DNA of 64,000 nucleotides, taken from positions 222,287 to 286,286 of the forward strand of contig NZ_BAFU01000086.1 of the NCBI RefSeq assembly GCF_000308495.1, in the 5' to 3' direction. Within the stretch, counting starts at the first letter, position 1, and every line of letters starts with the position of its first letter. This stretch comes from Nocardia brevicatena NBRC 12119 (GTDB lineage: Bacteria > Actinomycetota > Actinomycetes > Mycobacteriales > Mycobacteriaceae). The position numbers and the translations under genes were made by a program. The notes under the pieces were generated by a model that saw nothing but the letters and a program-made list of their open reading frames with translations, made no database searches and was not told the DNA's origin. This document shows positions 8,466 to 17,781 of this stretch, in pieces.

Positions 8466-9788
8466 ATGCGATGCACAGTCTTCGGAACCGGGTACCTGGG
8501 GGCCACGCACGCAGCGTGTATGGCAGAAATCGGGCACGACGTGGTCGGGGTCGACATCGACCCGGGCAAGATCGCGAAACTGTCCGACGGAGTGACGCCC
8601 TTCTACGAACCCGGCCTGGAGGCAGTGCTACGCCGCAACCTCGATGCCGGACGACTGCGGTTCACCACGTCCTACGCCGAGGCAGCCGACCATGCCGACC
8701 TACACTTCCTCGGCGTCGGCACCCCGCAGAAGAAGGGCGAATACGCCGCGGACCTCAAATATGTGCACGCCGTGGTGGACGATCTCGCGCCCCTGCTGCG
8801 GCGTCCGGCGGCGATCGTCGGGAAATCCACCGTCCCGGTGGGCACCGCGACGGCACTGGGGGAACGCGCCCGCGCACTGGCCCCGGTGGAGGTCGAGGTG
8901 GCGTGGAACCCGGAGTTCCTCCGCGAGGGCTTCGCGGTGCGCGACACCCTGCGGCCGGACCGACTGGTCCTCGGCGTGGACGCCGACCGGCCCCGGGCGG
9001 GGTGGGTGGAAGACCTGGTCCGCGAGGTCTACGCCGAACCGATCGAGGCGCGGATCCCCTTCCTGCTCACCGATCTGGCGACCGCCGAACTGGTAAAGGT
9101 GTCCGCCAATGCCTTTCTCGCCACCAAGATCTCGTTCATCAACGCGGTCTCGGAAGTATGCGAGGCCACCGGCGCCGATATCACCATGCTGGCCGACGCC
9201 CTCGGCTACGACGAGCGTATCGGCCGACGTTTCCTCAACGCCGGCCTCGGATTCGGCGGAGGCTGCCTGCCCAAGGACATTCGCGCGTTCATGGCCCGCG
9301 CCGGTGAACTCGGCGCCGATCACGCCCTGTCCTTCCTTCGCGAGGTCGACAACATCAATATGCGCCGCCGCACCAAAGTGGTGGACCTGGCCACCCGGGC
9401 CTGCGGCGGTTCCCTGCTCGGGGCCAATGTGGCGGTGTTGGGCGCGGCCTTCAAACCTGAATCCGACGATGTCCGCGATTCCCCCGCGCTCAATGTCGCG
9501 GGCATGATCCAGCTGCACGGAGCCGTGGTGACCGTCTACGACCCCAAGGCGCTGGAGAACTCGCGGCGGGTCTTCCCGACGCTCAACTACGCCACCTCGA
9601 TGGTCGAAGCGTGTGAACGCGCAGATGTGGTCCTGGTGCTCACCGAATGGGACGAATTCCTCGCGTTGCGACCGGAGGATCTCGATTCGGTGGTGCGCGC
9701 CCGCTCGATCATCGACGGACGCAACTGTCTCGATCGCGCCCGATGGCGGACGGCCGGATGGGTATACGCGGGCATGGGCACCCCGTAA
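8466..9788 (+). CDS. udgA: UDP-glucose 6-dehydrogenase
   Basis: This 440-residue enzyme oxidises UDP-glucose twice with NAD to UDP-glucuronate. The N-terminal dinucleotide motif GTGYLG, the central dimerisation helix region and the catalytic cysteine in FGGGCLPKDIRAF are all visible, as is the C-terminal UDP-binding domain with FKPESDDVRDSPALN. It closely resembles mycobacterial UdgA (Rv0322), including the exact start MRCTVFGTGYLG, which fixes the start at 8466. In mycobacteria it lies next to dcd; here dcd is about 7 kb away, so this block has been partly rearranged. Confidence 0.93.
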   Translation: MRCTVFGTGYLGATHAACMAEIGHDVVGVDIDPGKIAKLSDGVTPFYEPGLEAVLRRNLDAGRLRFTTSYAEAADHADLHFLGVGTPQKKGEYAADLKYVHAVVDDLAPLLRRPAAIVGKSTVPVGTATALGERARALAPVEVEVAWNPEFLREGFAVRDTLRPDRLVLGVDADRPRAGWVEDLVREVYAEPIEARIPFLLTDLATAELVKVSANAFLATKISFINAVSEVCEATGADITMLADALGYDERIGRRFLNAGLGFGGGCLPKDIRAFMARAGELGADHALSFLREVDNINMRRRTKVVDLATRACGGSLLGANVAVLGAAFKPESDDVRDSPALNVAGMIQLHGAVVTVYDPKALENSRRVFPTLNYATSMVEACERADVVLVLTEWDEFLALRPEDLDSVVRARSIIDGRNCLDRARWRTAGWVYAGMGTP

Positions 9789-9949
9789 AGTGCCACAAAG
9801 ATGTGGCCGGACCCCTGCTCAACCGTCCTGCCGCCGGTATCGATGTTCTCGATCGGTACTGTCGATGTGGATACCTGGTTGGGGGACGAGCCGGCACCGC
9901 TCGGTGATGCGCTCCCCCACCGCGCGGCAGAATATGAGATGGGCAGCTG

Positions 9950-11272
9950 ATGAGTTCGGTACTGGGAGTGTCGGTGGGGGCATGCTCCGTCCGGCTGGCG
10001 CGCCCGTACGGCGGTAGACCGCCCTCCTGGCGAGGAGCCCCGGAATCGTTCGATCTACAGAACATACCGATTTCATCCGATAAGCAGGTCGAGGAATTAG
10101 TGGCCGAAACCGTCGGCGTGACGTTCGAGACCACCCCCGAAATCGCCGCCACCGCCATCGCCTATCGCGGCGACCAGCGCGCCAAGGCACTGCGCACGGC
10201 GATGGCACGCCAGCAGCTCACCAATTACGAGCTGGTCCCCGAAGTCGGTGCCGCCATGGAGTTCGCCGCGTGCTCCGACGATTTTCGGGGTGTGTCGACC
10301 CTGGCGGTATACGACCTGGGCAGTACCGGGCTGTCGATATCGGTGGCGGACCTGTCTTCCCGAACGATTCTGCACACCGAGCGAACCAGCGATATCAGCG
10401 GCGACTATCTGGATTCGCTCATCCGAGAGCAGCAGATCAACGCGGGCCGTATCGCCCATCCCCAGGACCCGAGCCAGTTGGAGCAGCTGGACGCGCTGTG
10501 CCGCGCGGCCAAGGAGCGGCTCGCGACGCATACCGCGGTCGCACTGCCCAGCGAACACGGCCTGGTGCTGCTCTCTCGGGAGAATTTCGAAGCGCTGATC
10601 GGCTTGGCGATCGAGTCCGCGGCGCGGATGACCGCCGAGGCGCTCCGGCACGCCTACCGGCCGGTGCAGGCCGTGCTGGCGATCGGCGGCGGCGCGCGTA
10701 TCCCTCTGGTCGGCCGGGTACTGGGCCATCACCTCGGTCTTCCGGTGATCGTGCCCGAGGATCCGGAAACGGTGACCGCGCGGGGTGCGGCCCTGCTGGC
10801 CCGCCCAGCGCGGCCGGCCCGCCCGGCGGTCGAACCGGCGGCTCCCGAATACGACGAACGGCTGACGCCGTCCTGGCTGTCGGGGCCGTCGCCACGGCGG
10901 CAGGATCGCCGGGCGATCAGCGGTGCGGCGCTCACCGTGACCGCGCTCGCCGTCGTGGCCGCGCTCGGATTGGGTCTCGGCTATGGCCGACAGGTCCTGG
11001 AAGAGGACTCCCACAGCAGCGGGGAAGGCACCTCGGTGCTGCCGACCTCGCCGAGCCCCACCACCACGGTCGGCCCGCAACAGGTCGCGGTGACACCGAT
11101 GACCACCGAACACGCCTCGCTCGCCGAACCACCCCCACCCGTGCGCGAAACGGAGGAGACCACAACACCGCCCCCGCCGGGACCGAACACTATCGTGGTG
11201 CCCGGTCTACCGCCGGTCGTGGTTCCGACCCTCCCGCTTCCCCCGTTCCCCTTTCCGCCGCCGCCGCGCTGA
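9950..11272 (+). CDS. Hsp70/actin-fold membrane protein with proline-rich tail
   Basis: This 440-residue protein has an Hsp70-like ATPase domain (about residues 1-290): VYDLGSTGLSISV fits the phosphate-2 loop and LAIGGGARIPLVGRVL fits the adenosine motif. The N-terminal phosphate-1 loop (LGVSVGACSVRL) lacks the usual aspartate of the DxG motif, and there is no substrate-binding domain. One transmembrane helix (about residues 325-345) leads to a Thr/Pro-rich tail ending in polyproline, probably outside the membrane. Actinobacteria have several such DnaK-like membrane proteins of unknown role. It may bind nucleotide without chaperone activity. Confidence 0.75.
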   Translation: MSSVLGVSVGACSVRLARPYGGRPPSWRGAPESFDLQNIPISSDKQVEELVAETVGVTFETTPEIAATAIAYRGDQRAKALRTAMARQQLTNYELVPEVGAAMEFAACSDDFRGVSTLAVYDLGSTGLSISVADLSSRTILHTERTSDISGDYLDSLIREQQINAGRIAHPQDPSQLEQLDALCRAAKERLATHTAVALPSEHGLVLLSRENFEALIGLAIESAARMTAEALRHAYRPVQAVLAIGGGARIPLVGRVLGHHLGLPVIVPEDPETVTARGAALLARPARPARPAVEPAAPEYDERLTPSWLSGPSPRRQDRRAISGAALTVTALAVVAALGLGLGYGRQVLEEDSHSSGEGTSVLPTSPSPTTTVGPQQVAVTPMTTEHASLAEPPPPVRETEETTTPPPPGPNTIVVPGLPPVVVPTLPLPPFPFPPPPR

Positions 11273-11282
11273 CGAGGTGTCG

Positions 11283-12818
11283 TTACCGCGAGTGGCGGGG
11301 GCCGGGCTCCGGCGGCTCGGGCCATTGCGGGCGCCGCCGCATCGCCGGATCCTCCCCGGTTCGCGGCCGCGACGGGTTCTCCCTGGGGCGCGACCGCTGC
11401 ACCGTCGGGTTCTCCCCCGTTCGCGGCCACTGCCCCCCTGCCCCGCGTTCGGCGGATGGCCGCCGTTCCTGGCTGCCCTGCTGCGCGGATCGGCCGGGCC
11501 GGGGGCGCGGTTGTCCTGATGCCTGCCGCGCCGCGGGAACCGGCCCGGTGCGTCGACGCGCTCCGGCGGGGCGGTCCGGCTCGGTTCGCCCGGCCCTGAA
11601 GGGGCGCGCGAGCAGTACCGCGATACCCGTGGTCAACGGTACCGACAGCGCCAGGCAGATACCGCCGACGGCGGAGCGCGCGATCTCGATGGCGACCGCG
11701 TCACCGACCAGGACATCCCGGATCGACCGACCCGCCACGCTGAACAGCAGCAGCAGCGGCAGTGCGCCACCGGCGTAGGCGAGCACCAGCGTGTAGACCG
11801 TGCTGGCGATATGGTCACGGCCGACCCGCATCGCCGCCGCGAAGATCTCCGAGCGGGACGCCTTCTTGTCCAGGGCGGCGAGTTCGAACGCCGCCGAGGC
11901 CTGGGTGATGGTCACATCGTTGAGCACACCCAGTGAACCGATGATGAACCCCGCCAACAGCAGTCCGGTGATGCTGACATGCTCCAGGTAGGTGGCCACA
12001 TTGGTGTTCTGTTCTTCGGACAACCCGGTCAGGTGGGTCATCTCGATCGCCGCCCAGGACAGTACCGCCGCGATGACCATCGAGGTGAGCGTGCCGAGCA
12101 GGGCCGAGCTGGTGCGCAGATTCACCCCGTGCGCCAGGTACAGCACCGCGTACAGAATCAGTGAGCCGGACACCAGCGCCACCGGAACCGCCGGTTTACC
12201 GTCCAGCAGGGCGGGCAGCAAAAACATCACCACCACCGCGAACGCAAACCCCAGCCCGATCAGCGCGCGCAGCCCGCGCCACCGGGCCACCACCACGATG
12301 ACCAGTACGAAGAGGGCGGATATCAGCGCGAGCGGCAGGCCCCGCGCGTAGTCGTCGAACCCGTACAGGGGTGCGCCGGACGGGTCGGACTGGCGGACGA
12401 TGCGGATCTCATCACCCGCGTGCAGATTCGGCTGACCGGGGCTGGGCGAGATCTCGAAGAGGGTGTTGTTGCCCTTGTGCGGTCCCGATTCGATCGCGAT
12501 CAGGCTGCGCTGGCATTCGTAGGCGCTGACGGTCGGCGGTTCGGGTTCACCGGGGAAGACCCTGCCCATCGAGGAACTGCCGCACGGTCCGATATCCTGA
12601 CGGACCACGGTTCCCGCTTCGGTGACCATCGCACCACCTCCCGTGTTCTGCATGGGCAGCGGTATCTCGACGTGCTGGCTGCTCGGCCACAGCCAGATGG
12701 TGGCGAGCACGATAACGACACCGATGAGGATGAGCAGTCCGACGACGACCCGAGCCGCGGTCGCACCGATGGCGATCGGCCCTGAATGGTCGTGGTGGTG
12801 GTGATGGTGGTCGCTCAC
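11283..12818 (-). CDS. YibE/F family multipass membrane protein with N-terminal His cluster
   Basis: This 511-residue protein has a histidine-rich start (VSD followed by six histidines, then DH), one helix, an external domain of about 130 residues, and about seven further helices typical of YibE/F proteins. A proline/arginine-rich cytoplasmic tail of about 110 residues follows. YibE/F proteins are putative transporters of unknown substrate. The GTG at 12818 is chosen because the His cluster begins there; an open frame extends upstream to 13208 but crosses a probable terminator region. It is convergent with the Hsp70-like gene, with 10 bases between the stops. Confidence 0.75.
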   Translation of the reverse strand: MSDHHHHHHDHSGPIAIGATAARVVVGLLILIGVVIVLATIWLWPSSQHVEIPLPMQNTGGGAMVTEAGTVVRQDIGPCGSSSMGRVFPGEPEPPTVSAYECQRSLIAIESGPHKGNNTLFEISPSPGQPNLHAGDEIRIVRQSDPSGAPLYGFDDYARGLPLALISALFVLVIVVVARWRGLRALIGLGFAFAVVVMFLLPALLDGKPAVPVALVSGSLILYAVLYLAHGVNLRTSSALLGTLTSMVIAAVLSWAAIEMTHLTGLSEEQNTNVATYLEHVSITGLLLAGFIIGSLGVLNDVTITQASAAFELAALDKKASRSEIFAAAMRVGRDHIASTVYTLVLAYAGGALPLLLLFSVAGRSIRDVLVGDAVAIEIARSAVGGICLALSVPLTTGIAVLLARPFRAGRTEPDRPAGARRRTGPVPAARQASGQPRPRPGRSAQQGSQERRPSAERGAGGQWPRTGENPTVQRSRPRENPSRPRTGEDPAMRRRPQWPEPPEPGPRHSR

Positions 12819-13149
12819 GCCGGAGAGCCTACAAGGATTCCGCTGTTGCCAGCGCATGCGCGAACCCCGGCCAAAAGAGGAATACCACCAGTTCAGAGGG
12901 GATCCGGGAGGGGCGGCGGAGAGCAGGGGGATGTCTCCGCCGCCCGACAGGTTGGCGGCCCAGGGGGGTAGGCGGCCTAACCTGGGGCCAGGTTGCCCAG
13001 GGGGGGTAGACAACCCGGCCGGGCACTCGAAGTGCCGAACCCCACTGTACACAAACGACGCTCTTTTACGCCAGCGTGTTCGCAAAAAAGGTGCGTATCC
13101 ATACACAAGGTATGTTTTCCGCCCCGGCACCGTGGGCGCTCGACCGCTC
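12819..13149. other. Intergenic region with two hairpins
   Basis: It lies between two minus-strand genes. A perfect 12-bp stem (12911-12922 with 12934-12945, 11-base loop) and a second inverted repeat (12979-12994) could terminate the aminotransferase transcript. Two runs of six to seven guanines flank the second. The promoter for the YibE/F gene must lie to the left. No ORF is supported. Confidence 0.6.
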
Positions 13150-14403
13150 CTACTGGCGGTAACTCGCGAGAAAATTACCGAAACGCTCGATCGCCACCGC
13201 CAGATCACGAGCCCACGGCAGGGTCACGATCCGCAGATGGTCGTGATGCGGCCAGTTGAATCCGGTGCCCTGCACCATCAGGATCTTCTCCTGCAGCAGC
13301 AGATCCAGGACCAGTTTCGAATCGTCGTAGATCTCGTACACGTTCGGATCCAGCCGCGGGAACGCGTACAGCGCGCCCTTCGGCTTCACACACGACACCC
13401 CGGGAATCATGTTCAACCTCTCCCAGGCCACATCGCGCTGTTCCAACAGCCGACCGCCGGGCAGGATCAGATCCTCGATGCTCTGATGGCCGCCCAACGC
13501 CACCTGAATGGCGTGCTGCGCCGGCACGTTCGGACACAGCCGCGACGAGGCGAGCAGATCGATACCTTCCAGAAATCCGGCCGCATGGTCCTTCGGCCCG
13601 GTGATCGCCAGCCAGCCGGACCGGTACCCCGCCACCCGGTACGCCTTGGACAGACCGTTGAAGGTCAAACACAGCAGATCCGAGGCCAGGGTCGCCAGCG
13701 AGACGTGCTTGGCGTCGTCGTAGAGGATCTTGTCGTAGATCTCATCGGCCAACAGCAACAAGCGGTGCTTACGGGCCAGATCCACCAGCTCCTGCAGCAC
13801 CTCCGCCGAATACACCGCACCGGTCGGATTGTTGGGGTTGATCACCAGCAGCGCCTTGGTGTTGTCGGTGATCTTCGACTCGATATCGGCGATATCGGGC
13901 TGCCAGCCATTGGTCTCGTCGCACAGATAGTGCACCGGTGTCCCGCCGGCCAGACTGGTCATGGCGGTCCACAGCGGGTAGTCCGGAGCCGGGATCAACA
14001 CCTCGTCGCCGTTGTCCAGCAGCGCCTGCATGGTGATGGTGATCAGCTCCGAGACACCGTTACCCAGGTAAACGCTGTCCACGTCCAGCTCCGGGAAACC
14101 GGGCACCAGTTCGTAGCGGGTGACGATGGCACGACGCGCGGACAGTACGCCCTGCGAATCGGAGTAGCCCTGGGCATACGGCAGGGCGGCGATCATATCG
14201 CGCATGATCACGTCGGGCGCGTCGAAACCGAACGGGGCAGGATTGCCGATATTCAGTTTCAGAATGCGATGCCCCTCGGCCTCCAGCCGCGCCGCGTGCG
14301 CGTGTACCGGTCCGCGAATCTCGTATACGACGTTCTGGAGCTTCTTGGACTGCTCCAGGACCCGCGGCGATGGACGATGCTGGCCGATACTCACCTGCTC
14401 CAT
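13150..14403 (-). CDS. aspC: PLP-dependent alanine/aspartate-type aminotransferase
   Basis: This 417-residue class I aminotransferase carries the PLP lysine in NGLSKAYRVAGYRSGW, the NPNNPTGAVY substrate loop and the LADEIYDKILYDD aspartate motif. Overall sequence and the N-terminus (QNVVYEIRGPVHAHA) resemble AlaA-type enzymes and mycobacterial Rv0337c, annotated AspC. In mycobacteria that gene neighbours Rv0338c, whose homologue is 10 kb away here. Likely reaction: pyruvate plus glutamate to alanine plus 2-oxoglutarate. It starts with ATG at 14403. Confidence 0.88.
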   Translation of the reverse strand: MEQVSIGQHRPSPRVLEQSKKLQNVVYEIRGPVHAHAARLEAEGHRILKLNIGNPAPFGFDAPDVIMRDMIAALPYAQGYSDSQGVLSARRAIVTRYELVPGFPELDVDSVYLGNGVSELITITMQALLDNGDEVLIPAPDYPLWTAMTSLAGGTPVHYLCDETNGWQPDIADIESKITDNTKALLVINPNNPTGAVYSAEVLQELVDLARKHRLLLLADEIYDKILYDDAKHVSLATLASDLLCLTFNGLSKAYRVAGYRSGWLAITGPKDHAAGFLEGIDLLASSRLCPNVPAQHAIQVALGGHQSIEDLILPGGRLLEQRDVAWERLNMIPGVSCVKPKGALYAFPRLDPNVYEIYDDSKLVLDLLLQEKILMVQGTGFNWPHHDHLRIVTLPWARDLAVAIERFGNFLASYRQ

Positions 14404-14474
14404 GGTGCCACTTGACCGACCAGTAGCTTTCCGGCGGTGCGCGACGCTGTCGCCCTGGTCACTCCGTCACCCGC

Positions 14475-15857
14475 CTACCCCCTACCCGGCGGTAGGCCCC
14501 GCGCCGCGGTGGCGCCGCAGAACTCCTCGATCCGCTCGTCCAGCGCCCGCGCCTCCGCGGCCCCGCGAAACGCCGGGGCACAGATCCGGCGCCGCAATCC
14601 GGTCAACCGCTCCTCCAACTGGGCGATACGTTTGTCCTCGTCGAGATCGAGCACCGGCCGCAACGCCTCGGCGGCGCCGTCGAGGCTGCCGTTGATCAGA
14701 TGCGCGGCCGCCGAGTCGACCCGGGCCAGCGACTCGGCACCGTAAGAGCGCTGCCGGGACGGTCCGCTCGCATACAACTCGATCGTGCGCCGGGTGGCCT
14801 CCAGGGCCGGCTCGGCCATGCCCAGATGGATATAGGTGGCGCCCGCGTAATAGCCGGCCTTCGCCTCGGGGAAACCGAACACCCCGCCCACCCCGTCGTG
14901 CAGGCTGTCGACACCCGACCGGTCGCGGGCCTCCTCAGCGGCCCGGATACAGCGTTCGGTGTCGGAGACGCTGCCGATCTTGGACCAGATACGGGCCTCG
15001 ATACTGTGCAACCGCACGGCAGCGGTCGCCGAATCGGTGTACTGCTGTCCGCTCTGCGCCAACTGCAGCGCCCGGTGCGGCCGCTCCGACCAGTATTCGA
15101 TGAGCGCGTGCATACCCCGCGCCCAGGCGCGCAGGCCATTGTGCCCGCACAGTTCGGCATACGCCCAGGCGGCGCGGATCTGCTCACCGGCAGCGTCCAG
15201 GTAGCCCAGATCGGTACTCGCGTTGGCGAGCAAACCCGACAGCGTGCCCGCCAGCAGGTACAGATGGCTGGTGTCGGCCGGTCGCTGATGGCCCTCCAAC
15301 AGCCGGTAGACCCGGCGGCGTACCCGCAGCATCTCCACCATCATCGGCATCGGCGGAATATGCACGTAGTCATTGGCGATACGGGTGACATCCGCATCGA
15401 GCTGCTCCAGCGTGGCGGCACCGACATTGGTGCTCTCGGCCTTCTCCGCGTGTTCGCTCGCCTCGTGGGCAGCCGCCATAATCAGATCCCTCTCCGAAAT
15501 CGCTGCTGACGCATCACCTCGCACCGCACCGGAATCGATGAGGGCCAAGAGTTCGGCGTCGCTGTAATAGCCACCGCGTAACCGGGACCGCGCCGCGGCG
15601 GCCGGTGAATCGACAGCGGATACCGCCCGCGCGGCGGTCAGTTCCGCGAACCGCGCCTGCACGATCTCGTCGGACCGCGCCAGACAGGTATCGAGGGCGG
15701 CCTGGTTGACCGGACGCGGATGAATCCCTTCCCCACCGGCCTCCCATTTGGACACCAGGCGTTCGTGCACACCCAGATGCGCGGCGAATTCGCGGATGCT
15801 CATCCGCTTGGCCTCGCGCAGCGCCCGAGCCTCCCTACCGGACCATTGGCCGACCAC
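14475..15857 (-). CDS. XRE-family regulator with TPR-like sensor region
   Basis: This is about 460 residues from a GTG at 15857, chosen because AAGGGG lies 7 bases upstream. A Cro/CI helix-turn-helix occupies about residues 5-60 (ALREAKRMSIREFAAHLGVH). A long helical region with TPR-like repeats fills the rest. This architecture is common in Nocardia and Streptomyces as a pathway or developmental regulator. It is transcribed divergently from the small protein at 16085, a pairing often seen for this family, so that gene is its likely target. The ligand is unknown. Confidence 0.8.
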   Translation of the reverse strand: MVGQWSGREARALREAKRMSIREFAAHLGVHERLVSKWEAGGEGIHPRPVNQAALDTCLARSDEIVQARFAELTAARAVSAVDSPAAAARSRLRGGYYSDAELLALIDSGAVRGDASAAISERDLIMAAAHEASEHAEKAESTNVGAATLEQLDADVTRIANDYVHIPPMPMMVEMLRVRRRVYRLLEGHQRPADTSHLYLLAGTLSGLLANASTDLGYLDAAGEQIRAAWAYAELCGHNGLRAWARGMHALIEYWSERPHRALQLAQSGQQYTDSATAAVRLHSIEARIWSKIGSVSDTERCIRAAEEARDRSGVDSLHDGVGGVFGFPEAKAGYYAGATYIHLGMAEPALEATRRTIELYASGPSRQRSYGAESLARVDSAAAHLINGSLDGAAEALRPVLDLDEDKRIAQLEERLTGLRRRICAPAFRGAAEARALDERIEEFCGATAARGLPPGRG

Positions 15858-16084
15858 GTTGTCACCCCTTCGAACGATTTCCCCTCCAGAGTACGAGCGG
15901 TTTGTGAGATCAACCACAAGCGGCGGCATCGCACCGCGGTCAGGCAGCGCAATGGCAGTAAAAGGCTGGCATACGGGCGATTCCGGCATACCGGCATTGC
16001 CCCCATCCTTGAGACAGGAGCCGAAGACGCGGACGGTTCCGAACCGACCGCAACTCTGTACTCCAGCCAGGCAAGGGGTTTCAC

Positions 16085-16534
16085 GTGAACGTGGAAAAGC
16101 TCAGGACGGTCGACGATTGGGCCGCCTACTACCGTCACGAATTCGGACTGCCCGTCACCGAACGCGCGGGATTCGTCATGCTGCCCGTCACCGACCGCGT
16201 ATGCGTCGTCCATCTACCCACGACACACGCGGAAAAGACGCGCTCCCTACTGGATTCACAGGGCACCCGAGTGCCCTTGCTGGCCAGGAAGGTTCGCTGG
16301 AGTTTCCTTGCCCGCCCGGACCGCAGGCCGAACCCGGATGTAGTGCAGATGCTCGACCGGATCGGTATCTGCATCCCCGGGGTGGGCAGCGCGGTGATGC
16401 TGCCGACCGGGCTCGGACGCTGGAACAGGGAAGGATGCCACTGGGTCGTACCACCCGACCGTGACGAACTGCTGCCACCGCTGTCCGCAGTGGTCAACGC
16501 GGCACTCATGGTCGGCGGCACGGACACGGCCTGA
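16085..16534 (+). CDS. Small protein, possibly primase-polymerase N-terminal-like
   Basis: This 149-residue protein is divergent from the XRE-TPR regulator. It contains VDDWAAYYRHEFGLPVTERAG, a conserved-looking WSFLARPDR segment and a C-terminal LPTGLGRWNREGCHWVVPP motif. The layout recalls short proteins beside XRE regulators in actinomycetes, sometimes annotated as bifunctional primase/polymerase-like, but no catalytic residues can be assigned. The start ATG at 16085 is plausible. A dispersed repeat follows its stop codon. Confidence 0.65.
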   Translation: MNVEKLRTVDDWAAYYRHEFGLPVTERAGFVMLPVTDRVCVVHLPTTHAEKTRSLLDSQGTRVPLLARKVRWSFLARPDRRPNPDVVQMLDRIGICIPGVGSAVMLPTGLGRWNREGCHWVVPPDRDELLPPLSAVVNAALMVGGTDTA

Positions 16535-16548
16535 GCGGGTCAGCGGCC

Positions 16549-16579
16549 GGAGGCGGTAGCGCAGCGTAACCACGTAGGC
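16549..16579 (+). repeat. Dispersed 3'-end repeat, divergent copy
   Basis: The core GTAGCGCAGCGTAACCACG matches the repeats at 37667-37698, 37742-37773, 50906-50937 and 50981-51012. Like them it sits just downstream of a plus-strand stop codon (16534). It has a two-base insertion relative to the other copies. Confidence 0.55.
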
Positions 16580-16635
16580 CGCCCCGCCCAGGCATATCGA
16601 ACACAGCCTGAGCGGGGTCGGGCGTGGTCCGGCCG

Positions 16636-17208
16636 CTACCCGGGCAACGGAAAATTCAGGTATGCCCGGGAAGGGGTCGGGCCACGTTGCCCCTGGTATT
16701 TCGAGCCGGCCACCGAACTCCCGTACGGATGTTGCGCCGGGCTCGTCAGCCGGAACAGACACAGCTGACCGATCTTCATCCCCGGCCACAAAGTGATCGG
16801 CAGATTCGCGACATTGGACAGCTCGAGCGTGATGTGCCCGCTGAACCCCGGGTCGATGAACCCTGCCGTGGAATGCGTGAGCAGCCCCAGCCTGCCGAGA
16901 CTGGACTTACCCTCCAACCGTCCCGCCAGGTCATCGGGCAGAGTGCACACCTCCAGCGTGGACCCGAGCACGAACTCGCCCGGATGTAGCACGAACGGCT
17001 CACCGTCCGCCGGCTCCACCGGACTGGTCAGCTCGTCCTGACGCTGGGCCGGATCGATATGGGTGTAGCGGGTGTTGTTGAAGACCCGGAACATCCGATC
17101 CAGCCGCACATCGATACTGGACGGCTGCACCAGATTGTCCGCGAACGGATCGAGTGCGAGACGCCCCGCGGCGATCTCCGCCCGGATATCACGATCGGAA
17201 AGCAGCAC
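16636..17208 (-). CDS. dcd: dCTP deaminase (bifunctional dCTP deaminase/dUTPase type)
   Basis: This 190-residue enzyme makes dUMP or dUTP from dCTP for thymidylate synthesis; the mycobacterial enzyme does both deamination and dUTP hydrolysis. Visible motifs are [45 protein letters not shown] (with the catalytic glutamate) and [14 protein letters not shown]. Nearly every block matches mycobacterial Dcd (Rv0321). A GTG start at 17208 ([12 protein letters not shown]) gives the usual length; upstream codons are unrelated in composition. Confidence 0.93.
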   Translation of the reverse strand: MLLSDRDIRAEIAAGRLALDPFADNLVQPSSIDVRLDRMFRVFNNTRYTHIDPAQRQDELTSPVEPADGEPFVLHPGEFVLGSTLEVCTLPDDLAGRLEGKSSLGRLGLLTHSTAGFIDPGFSGHITLELSNVANLPITLWPGMKIGQLCLFRLTSPAQHPYGSSVAGSKYQGQRGPTPSRAYLNFPLPG

Positions 17209-17294
17209 GTGGACGAGCGTAGCGCCCGCTCGTCCCGGCCCCGCAGCCGCGCTCGGCGCCCTCTCCTGTCGTACCCGCCGGGCACACTGCGCCC

Positions 17295-17669
17295 ATGTCC
17301 GATACGAGCGCACACGTCCACCACGGCATCGATTACATAGAACTCACCGTCACCGACCTCGAGGCGGCCAAACGCTTCTACTCCGCCGCCTTCGGCTGGC
17401 AGTTCAACGACTATGGATCCGCCTACTCCGGTATCCGTCGTTTCGACGGTTCGGAGGGGGAGGCGGGTGGCCTGGCTCCAGGCACCGAGGTCCATACCGG
17501 TGGGCCGAGGGTACTGCTGTACTCGGACGACCTGGAAGCCTCGGTGACCGCGGTGCGGAACGCGGGCGGAACGGTGACGGAAGGCCCCTTCGAATTCCCC
17601 GGCGGACGCCGCTTCCATTTCACCGACCCCAGCGGGAACGAACTGGGCGTCTGGACGGAAGCCTCATAA
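17295..17669 (+). CDS. VOC-family (glyoxalase-like) protein
   Basis: This 124-residue protein has the paired beta-alpha-beta-beta-beta modules of the vicinal oxygen chelate fold: [20 protein letters not shown] at the start and [20 protein letters not shown] at the end. Metal ligands would include the early histidine and the C-terminal glutamate. Family members include glyoxalases, dioxygenases and resistance proteins; the substrate here is unknown. It converges with the RibD-like gene across a strong terminator. Confidence 0.8.
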   Translation: MSDTSAHVHHGIDYIELTVTDLEAAKRFYSAAFGWQFNDYGSAYSGIRRFDGSEGEAGGLAPGTEVHTGGPRVLLYSDDLEASVTAVRNAGGTVTEGPFEFPGGRRFHFTDPSGNELGVWTEAS

Positions 17670-17730
17670 CCCGGGCACACCGCTCGACCGCGGGAGCGTA
17701 CCTCTGAGACTCACCACCCATGCCGGTAAC

Positions 17731-17767
17731 GGAAGTGAGGGCAGGCCACCGGCCCGCCCTCACTTCC
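17731..17767. terminator. Bidirectional terminator
   Basis: A perfect 12-bp stem (17731-17742 with 17756-17767) encloses a 13-base loop that can itself pair. It lies between two convergent genes. Confidence 0.8.
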
Positions 17768-17781
17768 CCTCGAGGCACGGT

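Noticed and set aside
12819-13208. Longer N-terminus of the YibE/F protein
   Set aside because: It would cross a perfect hairpin and G-rich repeats and lacks membrane-protein character.
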